A stretch of DNA of 64,000 bases from UBA6926 sp045562535 (lineage in GTDB: Bacteria > Chloroflexota > Dehalococcoidia > UBA6926): assembly GCA_045562535.1 (NCBI GenBank), contig JBJKVP010000006.1, positions 62,001 through 126,000 of the forward strand, in the 5' to 3' direction. Under the pieces are notes generated by a model. That model ran no database searches, had not been told where the DNA came from, and saw nothing but the letters and a program-made list of their open reading frames with translations. Below, piece after piece: positions 51,707-59,508 of this stretch. The position numbers were made by a program, and so were the translations under genes. Every line of letters starts with the position of its first letter. Position 1 is the first letter of the stretch.

Positions 51707-53911
51707 ATGAACGATGTTTCTCCAGAGATCCTTGCCGAACTATCTTTGACACAAGATGAGTACAAATTAATCCTGAAAAGTTTACAACGGACTCCAAATG
51801 AGCTTGAGTTAGGAATGTTTGGGATATTGTGGAGTGAACATTGTGGTTATAAACATTCAAAAAACCTACTTAGAACTTTCCCTAATACATCTCCAAGGGT
51901 TTTAATTGGCCCTGGTGAAGAGAATGCAGGCGCAGTTTCTATAGGAGACGGTCTGGCGGTAGTTATGAAAATCGAATCTCATAATCATCCGTCTGCTATC
52001 GAGCCGTATGAAGGAGCTGCTACGGGCGTTGGTGGGATTGTCAGAGATATTTTTAGTATGGGTGCGCGTCCTATTGCTTTGCTTAACGCTCTATTTTTTG
52101 GCCCACTTAATGAAAGCCCACGTAATGTTTTTCTTTTTGATGGAGTGGTTGCTGGTATTGGTGGATATGGGAATTGTATTGGCATACCCGATATAGGAGG
52201 TCAAGTCACCTTTGAACGCCCATATAATGGTAATCCATTGGTTAACGCAATGTGTGTTGGAATAGCACCAGAAGATGAACTTGTTAGAGCACAAACTGGG
52301 GGCAAAGGAAACAGTTTGTTGCTTGTTGGAGCAGATACCGGTAGGGATGGGATACATGGCGCAACCTTTGCTTCCGTGGACTTAACTGCGGAATCCGAAG
52401 AACGGAAAACAGCGGTACAGGTCGGGAACCCTTTCTTGGAAAAAGTTTTGCTGGAAGCGTGCCTCGAGATAGCAAGTGAAGGTGCTTTGATTGGTATGCA
52501 AGATCTTGGAGCAGGAGGCCTGACAAGCGCAGTCATTGAGAGCGCAGCCAGTTCAGGTAGTGGGATTGATATTGATGTGGCACTTGTGCCAAGGAGCGAA
52601 GAAGGGATGACTCCCTACGAGATTATGTTATCTGAATCCCAAGAGCGCATGTTAATCGTTGTAAATGATGACCAATATCAATCCGCTAAAAAGATTTTTG
52701 AGAAATGGGATCTATCGTGCGTGAAGATCGGAACTGTAATCGATGGAGACACTGCAATAATTAGAGACTCTGGAGTTATTGTTGGTGAATTACCAATCAG
52801 CTCACTGGTGAATGCTCCTGCCTACGACATTCAAGGACAAGAGGATACAAAAATCATAAATTTAAGGAATGAATCTTTAGAGACTTTAGATGAGCCAACC
52901 GATAGGAACCGTACCCTATTGAAAATGCTAGATTATGGCAATATTGCGAGCAAGAAATCAGTTTACCGTCAATATGATCACCAGGTGGGCAATAATACCC
53001 TTATTGCCCCAGGAGCAGGAGATGCTGCTGTCATGAGGATAAAAGGCACGAAAAAGGGAATAGCGTTAACCGTAGATGTTAACCCTCTAGCCTGCTATTT
53101 AGACCCATATGTTGGCGGGGCTTTGGCAGTAATAGAGGCCGCTCGTAATATTTCATGCGTTGGTGCTACTCCCTTGGCTATCACCGACTGTTTAAATTTT
53201 GGAAACCCCGAACGCCCAGAGATTGCTTATCAATTGACAGAAGCAATAAGAGGAATGGCAGATGCCTGTCGTGAATTGGAACTTCCAGTTATAAGCGGAA
53301 ATGTTAGTTTATATAACGAATCGCAGGATGGAGCAATTTATCCAACCCCTACTGTAGGGATGGTTGGTTTGTTGGAAGATGTGGAACATAGAAACGGAGC
53401 TGGGTTTGTCTCAGAAGGAGATCAGATTTTCTTGCTCGGTAGGGAGAATTTGGAATCCCAAATACAAGATTTAGGTGGGTCTAGTTATTTATCTGTGATA
53501 CATGGGAAAATAAGTGGTGCTCCACAATTAGATTTCAGTCTTGAGAAAAATGTCCAAGGATTTATTCGAGATGCGAGTAATAAAAATTTAATCAATTCAG
53601 CCCACGATGTTTCTGAAGGAGGTCTTATTGTTGCGATTGCTGAATCTTGCATAATGGGTAATATGGGAGCCTCAATCAGTGAACCCCTACCCAAAGAAGC
53701 TTCTTTGGATTCCTGCCTATTCGCTGAAACTCCTGGTAGGATCGTTGTTTCAGTTTCCCAAACTGTTGCCAATGAGTTCAAATCGCTTGCAATGGAGTCA
53801 CAAATACCTATATATTCTTTGGGTGTCGTAAGTGGGGACAAGCTCAAATGGGCTGGCACAATCGACGTTTCTCTCGAGAGCCTAAGGGAAGCTTGGGAAG
53901 AAGCACTTTAA
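51707..53911 (+). CDS. purL: Phosphoribosylformylglycinamidine synthase II
   Basis: Fourth step of purine synthesis, converting FGAR to FGAM with ATP and ammonia delivered by PurQ. It is the small form (734 residues), which works with separate PurS and PurQ subunits, neither of which is in this window. It shows the N-terminal EHCGYKHSKNLLRTFP, the ATP/metal region VVMKIESHNHPSAIEPYEGAATGVGGIVRDIFSMGARPIALL, MQDLGAGGLTSA, and the second-half counterpart AHDVSEGGLIVAIAES. GGAG lies before the ATG. It seems to be a separate transcription unit upstream of rplI. Confidence 0.96.
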   Translation: MNDVSPEILAELSLTQDEYKLILKSLQRTPNELELGMFGILWSEHCGYKHSKNLLRTFPNTSPRVLIGPGEENAGAVSIGDGLAVVMKIESHNHPSAIEPYEGAATGVGGIVRDIFSMGARPIALLNALFFGPLNESPRNVFLFDGVVAGIGGYGNCIGIPDIGGQVTFERPYNGNPLVNAMCVGIAPEDELVRAQTGGKGNSLLLVGADTGRDGIHGATFASVDLTAESEERKTAVQVGNPFLEKVLLEACLEIASEGALIGMQDLGAGGLTSAVIESAASSGSGIDIDVALVPRSEEGMTPYEIMLSESQERMLIVVNDDQYQSAKKIFEKWDLSCVKIGTVIDGDTAIIRDSGVIVGELPISSLVNAPAYDIQGQEDTKIINLRNESLETLDEPTDRNRTLLKMLDYGNIASKKSVYRQYDHQVGNNTLIAPGAGDAAVMRIKGTKKGIALTVDVNPLACYLDPYVGGALAVIEAARNISCVGATPLAITDCLNFGNPERPEIAYQLTEAIRGMADACRELELPVISGNVSLYNESQDGAIYPTPTVGMVGLLEDVEHRNGAGFVSEGDQIFLLGRENLESQIQDLGGSSYLSVIHGKISGAPQLDFSLEKNVQGFIRDASNKNLINSAHDVSEGGLIVAIAESCIMGNMGASISEPLPKEASLDSCLFAETPGRIVVSVSQTVANEFKSLAMESQIPIYSLGVVSGDKLKWAGTIDVSLESLREAWEEAL

Positions 53912-53976
53912 AAAAATATATTTAAACTCTATAATCATTTATTCCGTGAGCAGCAATTTAGGAGGCAGCAATAACG

Positions 53977-54660
53977 ATGAAGGTTGTTTTAATTCAAGAA
54001 GTAGAAAACCTGGGCATAGCCGGAGATATTAAAGATGTCAAAAGTGGATATGCACGGAACTACTTGTTGCCGGAAGAATTAGCAGTATTGGCGACGCCCC
54101 AAGAACTGGCAGCGGCAGGCGCCCGAAGAGAGCGTGAACTTGTACGGAGACAACAATTAAATGAAGAGATGGAATCAGTAGCGGCTTCTTTGATAGATCA
54201 ATTATTAATGCCTGTTAAAGTCGGTGGAGCTGGTCAACTGTATGGCAGTGTTAGTGTGGCTGATATAGCTGAATCTATAAGCAATTTAGTAGGTGCAGAT
54301 ATTGATCGGAAAGCTATTAATCTTTCAGGTCCCATTCGAGAGCAAGGGCACCATGAAATTAGTGTGCGCTTTGCCCCAGATGTATTTGCGGAAATAACGG
54401 TAACGGTATTTGATGATTCAATGGATCCGGTTCCGGGCCTTGACTTTAAATTTGAAGACGAGGAAGAAGAAGAAGAACCTACTTTCCAAGGAGCCATTGC
54501 GCAGATTGAAGCTGAAGAGAACGAAGCTGAAGAAAGCGAAACACCATCTGAAAACTTGCCCGACCAAATTGTTGATGATGAAACTATAAAAAGCGAATCA
54601 GAAGAAGACTCTGAAGACGAGTCTAACAGTACAGACGAAACAGAAGAATCAGAAAATTAA
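53977..54660 (+). CDS. rplI: 50S ribosomal protein L9 with long acidic tail
   Basis: Binds domain V of 23S rRNA and spans ribosomes. Residues 1-50 are the N-terminal RNA-binding domain with the L9 signature (GDIKDVKSGYARNYLLP). The connecting helix runs to about 75, and the C-terminal domain to about 150 (LYGSVSVADIAESI...HHEISVRFAPDVFAEITVTV). The following 75 residues are a Glu/Asp/Ser-rich tail absent from ordinary L9 (about 150 residues). GGAGG lies before the ATG. It is 21 bases upstream of dnaB, the common rplI-dnaB order. Confidence 0.93.
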   Translation: MKVVLIQEVENLGIAGDIKDVKSGYARNYLLPEELAVLATPQELAAAGARRERELVRRQQLNEEMESVAASLIDQLLMPVKVGGAGQLYGSVSVADIAESISNLVGADIDRKAINLSGPIREQGHHEISVRFAPDVFAEITVTVFDDSMDPVPGLDFKFEDEEEEEEPTFQGAIAQIEAEENEAEESETPSENLPDQIVDDETIKSESEEDSEDESNSTDETEESEN

Positions 54661-54681
54661 GTTTCGGCACGAGGGTTAAGA

Positions 54682-56079
54682 TTGTATACAGAACAATTAC
54701 CTCCTCATGATGATCAAGCAGAAGAAGCTGTATTAGGCTCCTTGGTAATCGATAGTGAGTCCGTTCCAAGAGTTGCTGCAACACTAGTTCCGTCTGATTT
54801 TTTTCGACAAAAACACTCCTGGATATTTGAAGCTTGCTTAGCCTTATTTTCTCGCAATGAACCTGTAAACCAGATTAGTTTGGCGGATGAATTAGCGAGG
54901 CAAAAAAGATTAGAGGAAATTGGAGGCTTGCAATTCCTCAGTTATTTAGTTACTAGTGTGCCAACCTCAGTTTACGTTGAACATTACGGGCAAGTTGTGA
55001 AAAGACTCTCGATTATGCGGCAATTAATAAATGCCGGAGGCAAAATTGTAGATATTGGTTATAAAGCAGAAACCGACGAGGAAGATGCTCTGAGGAAAGC
55101 AGAAGACTTTATCTATGAATTAAGAATGGGTCGGTCTGAGCGTGATCTAGTTTCCCTCCACCAAGCTTTAGATAAATATCTTGAGGATGATTTAAATAAG
55201 CAAGACGAGAACACCGCAGGCGTTACAACTGGCTTTGTTGATTTGGATCGATTATTGGGAGGATTTCAGCCTTCGGATTTAATAATACTTGCGGCACGAC
55301 CTGGAGTAGGGAAGAGCGCCCTGGCTCTTAACATCGCGAAAGCCATTACTTCACAGAGGAACCCTGATGGGAAAAGAGGAGTGGTGGCTTTCTTCAGTAT
55401 TGAGATGGCAACAGAACAAATAGTTGAGAGATTATTAGCAGGAGAGTCAGGCATAGATACGAGACGTTTGCGCCAGTCTAAAGAATGGTCGGAGCAAGAC
55501 GAAGCGAAAATAATGGAAGCCGTTGGCCAATTAGCGGACCTCCCACTTTACTTAGATGACTCGCCCTTATTAGGTCTTGTTGAGCTACGATCAAAAGCCC
55601 GCCGTCTTTATTTAGAAGAGGGATTAGATTTGGTTGTTGTTGATTATTTGCAATTAATGAGCGGCAGTGGTGGATTCGGTGGCAATAGAGTTCAAGAAAT
55701 CAGCGAGATTTCTAGATCACTGAAAGCACTGGCTCGGGATTTGAATGTCCCTGTTCTGGCCCTGTCACAGCTTTCTAGAGCTGTTGAAGGGAGACCTGGA
55801 CATGAACCACTTCTTTCCGACCTTAGAGATAGTGGAAGCATTGAGCAAGATGCCGATGTAGTTATGTTTTTATATAGACCGGATGTTTATTTCACCGAAG
55901 AAGAATGGGAAAGACAGCACCCTGGTGAAGATTATCCAAGGGGAGTCGCTGACCTCATTGTAGCTAAACATAGAAATGGTCCATTGGGTAGACCACAGTT
56001 GGTTTTTCGAGAACGAACTACTACTTTCGTTGATGCCGCCTTGCGAGACGGGCCTGCTCCGAACGTAGGAATGTTTTAA
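54682..56079 (+). CDS. dnaB: Replicative DNA helicase DnaB
   Basis: Hexameric 5'-3' helicase of the replication fork. The N-terminal domain (1-150) opens with LPPHDDQAEEAVLGSLVIDSES. The RecA-like motor carries Walker A (ARPGVGKSALALNIA, near 204), Walker B (LVVVDYLQLMSG) and the arginine-finger region (LSQLSRAVEGRPGHEPLLSDLRDSGSIEQDADVVMFLYRP). The length of 465 residues is standard, with no intein. The start is TTG at 54682 with GAGGG 6 bases upstream. It is followed by two genes resembling helicase loaders. Confidence 0.96.
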   Translation: MYTEQLPPHDDQAEEAVLGSLVIDSESVPRVAATLVPSDFFRQKHSWIFEACLALFSRNEPVNQISLADELARQKRLEEIGGLQFLSYLVTSVPTSVYVEHYGQVVKRLSIMRQLINAGGKIVDIGYKAETDEEDALRKAEDFIYELRMGRSERDLVSLHQALDKYLEDDLNKQDENTAGVTTGFVDLDRLLGGFQPSDLIILAARPGVGKSALALNIAKAITSQRNPDGKRGVVAFFSIEMATEQIVERLLAGESGIDTRRLRQSKEWSEQDEAKIMEAVGQLADLPLYLDDSPLLGLVELRSKARRLYLEEGLDLVVVDYLQLMSGSGGFGGNRVQEISEISRSLKALARDLNVPVLALSQLSRAVEGRPGHEPLLSDLRDSGSIEQDADVVMFLYRPDVYFTEEEWERQHPGEDYPRGVADLIVAKHRNGPLGRPQLVFRERTTTFVDAALRDGPAPNVGMF

Positions 56080-56093
56080 TAGGTGAGCTATTT

Positions 56094-56795
56094 ATGAAAA
56101 AATCGAGACATATACCTCAGCAGGGTGACCGTTTAGAAATCCCGGAACGGTTTTTTTCAGAAGTTCTTCCAACCACAACTAATATTCTAGAGCTAAAAAC
56201 TAGCCTTATAATTTTGAATGAAATTGGAATACGACAAAAAGAGAACCAATTTTTAACCTATGGGGATATAAAAAAATTAGAACAATTAGGGTCGCTTCAA
56301 ACCACTGAAAATCAGACTCTAATACAATTAATTGATATAACTCTAAAAAATTTAATCCAGTTGGGTGTGATATTCTCAAGGTTATCGGAGGTTGCAAAAG
56401 CAGATTCCGAAGAAATATATTTCTTAGATGATTTGGAAGGCCGCAAACTTTCTGACAATCTTAATTTTGGTATTGTCTCTCCAAAAGCAACAATAGATAA
56501 TCCAAAGAGAAGCACTACAATATTTGACCTTTATGAAAACGTTATTGGAATGATCCCGGGAGCGCAAATAGCACAAGAATTAATGGAAGCTGAAAAAACT
56601 TATCCAGCTCAATGGCTACAAGATGCATTTGATGAGGCAGTGACTCAGGATGTAAGAAGGTGGGCCTATATAAGAGCCATATTAGCAAGCTGGAGCAATG
56701 GGGGTAGAGGGAATTACGATGGAAAGACTGGGGGACGCAATTCAGAGAGCAGGTATCAATCCGGGAAATACGGGAAAATCGTCAGGTCAAAATGA
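56094..56795 (+). CDS. DnaD-like replication initiation protein
   Basis: A 233-residue protein with an N-terminal winged-helix-like region (EIPERFFSEVLPTTTNILELKTSLIIL). A DnaB_2/DnaD-type C-terminal domain runs from about 145 to 205 (IFDLYENVIGMIPGAQIAQELMEAEKTYPAQWLQDAFDEAV...RRWAYIRAILASW), including the family's YxxxILxxW. In Bacillus, DnaD recruits the helicase with DnaB and DnaI. The Gly/Arg/Ser-rich tail overlaps the start of the next gene by 77 bases in another frame. AGGTGAG precedes the ATG. The assignment rests on this pattern and the place beside dnaB. Confidence 0.8.
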   Translation: MKKSRHIPQQGDRLEIPERFFSEVLPTTTNILELKTSLIILNEIGIRQKENQFLTYGDIKKLEQLGSLQTTENQTLIQLIDITLKNLIQLGVIFSRLSEVAKADSEEIYFLDDLEGRKLSDNLNFGIVSPKATIDNPKRSTTIFDLYENVIGMIPGAQIAQELMEAEKTYPAQWLQDAFDEAVTQDVRRWAYIRAILASWSNGGRGNYDGKTGGRNSESRYQSGKYGKIVRSK

Positions 56796-58104
56796 TCAGC
56801 GATCTTTTTTAAAAGATTCAGGTTCTCAAAAACCAGAATGTGATATTTGTAACGACACTGGGTGGGTACGCTACTCCGCAGAAGTAGATGCGCAAGAATT
56901 TGGTAAAATCTATCCTTGTGAGCATCGCCGTGATGAAATCAAAAAAGCAAATTTCGAGCGGCTAGAGAAATATAGTAACCTTTCGCAATTTAAAGGGCTT
57001 ACCTTTGAATTGACTAAGGAAATTGGTGTTCGAGAAGACGCAACTAGCAAAGAAATGTTCCAGACGGCCTTTGAAGAGGCGAAGAAATTCGCTGAACAAC
57101 CGGAAGGCTGGATAGTTTTTGCTGGCCCTTCGGGAAGTGGTAAAACACATCTTGGTGCTGTTATTGCCCACGAGAGACTTAGTAGGGATTTCCCAGCTCT
57201 TTTTGTATTCATTCCAGATTTCCTAGACCATTTAAGAGCTGCGTATGCTCCGGATTCAGAAGTTCAATATGATTCGCTTTTTCAACAAATCAAAGAAGCC
57301 CCTTTCTTGGTTCTTGACGACCTAGGCGCTCAATCTTCTACCACTTGGGCCCAAGAAAAACTTTTCCAAATATTGAACCACCGTTTCGTTTCAAAGATGC
57401 CCACAGTGATAACTTTAGCAAAACCTCTAGGTGACCTTGAGCAACGGATTCAGAGTCGAGTGATGGATGTTAGTCATTCTCAATACTTACCGCTTGGAGT
57501 CGAAGACGGGAAATGGAGTGGAAATGATGCTCTGGACCTCCCACTATTCAAAGAAATGACAGTAGCCTCGTTTGACCCAGCCCGACAAGGATCAGCCGAA
57601 TTATCTTCTCCTCAAAAAGCAAGTTTAAAAATGGCTTATACCCTTGCTAAAAACTATGGTGAAACTCCAGAAGGTTGGCTAGTATTAATGGGCGAAAATG
57701 GTGTTGGCAAAACACACCTAGCAGCTTCTATAGCTCACAGGGCTCGTTCAGATGGCCGTAGTGTTTTGTTTTTGGTAGTTCCTGATTTACTTGACCATTT
57801 GAGGTACACTTTTCGCCCGGATAGCGATGTTACTTATGATGAATTATTCGAAGAAATAAAACACGTGGACATGTTGGTTCTGGATGATTTAGGTGCACAT
57901 GGCACTACATCGTGGGCCAAAGAGAAACTCTATCAGATAATTAACTACAGATATGTTGCACGGCTTCCTCTTGTAGTAACCACAAATTTGTCTTTAGATG
58001 AACTTGAAAGATCAGAGCCAAGGATCGCTTCACGTTTGGCAGATACAAGATTTAGCGTACCTTTTCACATAGATGCCCCAAACTATGGGGTGACTCTAAG
58101 ATAA
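56719..58104 (+). CDS. Tandem DnaC/DnaI-like AAA+ ATPase (helicase loader)
   Basis: A 461-residue protein built of two consecutive DnaC/IstB-like AAA+ domains. The N-terminus has a Cys-rich segment (CDICNDTGW...CEH, about 41-68), as in DnaI/DnaC. Domain 1 (about 80-275) has Walker A AGPSGSGKTHLG, Walker B FLVLDDLGA and SRVMD. Domain 2 (about 290-455) has MGENGVGKTHLAA, MLVLDDLGA and SRLAD. The two halves are clear duplicates (for example PDFLDHLRAAYAPDSEVQYDSLF against PDLLDHLRYTFRPDSDVTYDELF). The start is the ATG at 56719 behind GAGGG; an ATG 21 bases earlier has no ribosome site. It overlaps the DnaD-like gene by 77 bases. Confidence 0.88.
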   Translation: MERLGDAIQRAGINPGNTGKSSGQNDQRSFLKDSGSQKPECDICNDTGWVRYSAEVDAQEFGKIYPCEHRRDEIKKANFERLEKYSNLSQFKGLTFELTKEIGVREDATSKEMFQTAFEEAKKFAEQPEGWIVFAGPSGSGKTHLGAVIAHERLSRDFPALFVFIPDFLDHLRAAYAPDSEVQYDSLFQQIKEAPFLVLDDLGAQSSTTWAQEKLFQILNHRFVSKMPTVITLAKPLGDLEQRIQSRVMDVSHSQYLPLGVEDGKWSGNDALDLPLFKEMTVASFDPARQGSAELSSPQKASLKMAYTLAKNYGETPEGWLVLMGENGVGKTHLAASIAHRARSDGRSVLFLVVPDLLDHLRYTFRPDSDVTYDELFEEIKHVDMLVLDDLGAHGTTSWAKEKLYQIINYRYVARLPLVVTTNLSLDELERSEPRIASRLADTRFSVPFHIDAPNYGVTLR

Positions 58105-58127
58105 TTATGATCGTATGGTGAACAGTA

Positions 58128-58472
58128 ATGACACAAGAAAATGATCTTCAGCATTGTATTTTTTGCGAAATCATTGCCGGGAGGGAGCCCGCTGATGTGT
58201 GGTATCAAGACGAAGAATTTATTGTTTTCCGTAATCAGTTAAGATGGCTACCAGTCCAGCTTTTGCTGGTTCCTAAAAAACATATGACGCAGTCAGAACT
58301 ATGGTCTGATATTGGGAGAGCTGCGGAACTTGCCAACTCTCTTGGTAAAGAGTTCGCTCCTAATGGGTACAGACTACTGTCTAATTTTGGGCAAGATGGC
58401 ATGCAATCCCAGCCCCACGCACATATTCACGTATTAGGAGGAACCCAACTTGGCATGTATGTTGGTGGCTAA
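58128..58472 (+). CDS. HIT-family nucleotide hydrolase
   Basis: A 114-residue histidine-triad protein. The N-terminal zinc-type CIFCEIIAG is followed by DEEFIVFRNQLRWLPVQLLLVPKKH. The catalytic triad is HAHIHVLGG at the C-terminus. HIT proteins hydrolyse AMP or GMP linked to amines or proteins. It lies 24 bases after the tandem ATPase gene and probably closes the rplI-dnaB-dnaD-dnaC unit; a terminator-like hairpin follows at 58550. Confidence 0.92.
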   Translation: MTQENDLQHCIFCEIIAGREPADVWYQDEEFIVFRNQLRWLPVQLLLVPKKHMTQSELWSDIGRAAELANSLGKEFAPNGYRLLSNFGQDGMQSQPHAHIHVLGGTQLGMYVGG

Positions 58473-58549
58473 TAGTTGGTAATGAGCCAATTAATGATCC
58501 AATAGGGATTGACAGCTCTATAGATAGCAAGTAATCTTTCGTAAGGCTA

Positions 58550-58583
58550 CTGGTAAACACGAAAATTACCGGAGCTTTTTTTC
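58550..58583 (+). terminator. Candidate Rho-independent terminator
   Basis: The hairpin CTGGTAA/TTACCGG (one G-T pair, nine-base loop, 58550-58572) is followed after three bases by seven T residues. It lies about 80 bases after the HIT gene and before the alternative complex III genes, so it would end the replication operon. Confidence 0.5.
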
Positions 58584-58619
58584 TTGGTTGGATACTTTAA
58601 TTTATTAGAGGTATTAGTA

Positions 58620-58919
58620 GTGAACGAGGTAGATCCATCGGCTCTCACGGCAGCAGACTGGGACCAGGTGACCGTAACCTTATCGTTCATATGGGCCTTT
58701 TTTGGAGCACAAGTATCTGCTGCCCTTAATTTCGTGATGGCCCATGCGTTTATTCCCTCTCTAGTTACAACAGGCCACATTCCTAAATCTGCTAATAAAA
58801 TCAGACCATTTTTTTATGGCGCTACAATTGCTTTCGGCATGGGTGCTGTTTGGTCTATGGTTAATGTAATAAATTCCTCTGAAGTACTAAGAAATATATA
58901 TCCCCGTGTTTGGGTTTAG
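58620..58919 (+). CDS. Small two-helix membrane protein upstream of act genes
   Basis: A 99-residue protein beginning with GTG at 58620, chosen for GAGG 8 bases upstream. Hydrophobic segments lie near residues 18-44 (LSFIWAFFGAQVSAALNFVMAHAFI) and 63-85 (FFYGATIAFGMGAVWSMVNVI). I recognise no family. It is 21 bases upstream of the pentaheme cytochrome gene on the same strand, so it is probably part of the alternative complex III operon, as an extra subunit or assembly factor. That role is inference. Confidence 0.6.
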   Translation: MNEVDPSALTAADWDQVTVTLSFIWAFFGAQVSAALNFVMAHAFIPSLVTTGHIPKSANKIRPFFYGATIAFGMGAVWSMVNVINSSEVLRNIYPRVWV

Positions 58920-58940
58920 AACAGTAGAGTGTAAGAAAAA

Positions 58941-59474
58941 GTGAAAAAAAACCTAAAACCAATAATAGCTATAGCAGTTCTGCTTGGCGTCGTTGGTGTT
59001 TTACTTACCGTAGTTGCACCTAAGGCCGTCGCTTTTGTGTATCCGTTACCTGAAAACGAAGTAGTTTTCCCGCATGATTTTCATGCCGGTACTCTGGCCC
59101 TTGAATGCCAATTCTGTCACACAGGTGCCGAGAACACTCGAGGGGCTAATGTGCCCGCTCTAGAACAGTGTATGTTTTGTCACAAGGTGGCGGGTTTGGA
59201 GAATCCAGAGGCAAAGAAGGTAAGAGTAGCTTGGGAATCTCAGGAACCCTTGAATTGGATTAGACAACACCGTTTACCTGACCATACTCATTTTAGGCAT
59301 GAACCTCATATCACCGCAGGATTTGAATGTTCTACGTGTCATGGAGACGTTGCGGCGATGAAACAAGTTGTCCAGGTGAAAACTGAAAAAGCTGGAGACC
59401 TCAAAATGGGAGATTGCGTAGCTTGTCATAAGGAGAACGGAGCACCTCTTCAGTGTTCTACATGTCATAATTAG
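58941..59474 (+). CDS. actA: Alternative complex III pentaheme cytochrome c subunit (ActA)
   Basis: A 177-residue protein with an N-terminal membrane segment (residues 6-30), probably an uncleaved anchor. Five CxxCH heme-attachment motifs follow: CQFCH, CMFCH, CSTCH, CVACH and CSTCH. A five-heme class III-type cytochrome before an FeS/molybdopterin-fold subunit and an NrfD-type subunit is the signature order of alternative complex III, a quinol:cytochrome oxidoreductase. It faces the outer side of the membrane. The start is GTG at 58941 with a weak Shine-Dalgarno. Confidence 0.88.
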   Translation: MKKNLKPIIAIAVLLGVVGVLLTVVAPKAVAFVYPLPENEVVFPHDFHAGTLALECQFCHTGAENTRGANVPALEQCMFCHKVAGLENPEAKKVRVAWESQEPLNWIRQHRLPDHTHFRHEPHITAGFECSTCHGDVAAMKQVVQVKTEKAGDLKMGDCVACHKENGAPLQCSTCHN

Positions 59475-59508
59475 ATAGTTAATATTTGTAAGGATTGGAA
59501 GGAATAAG

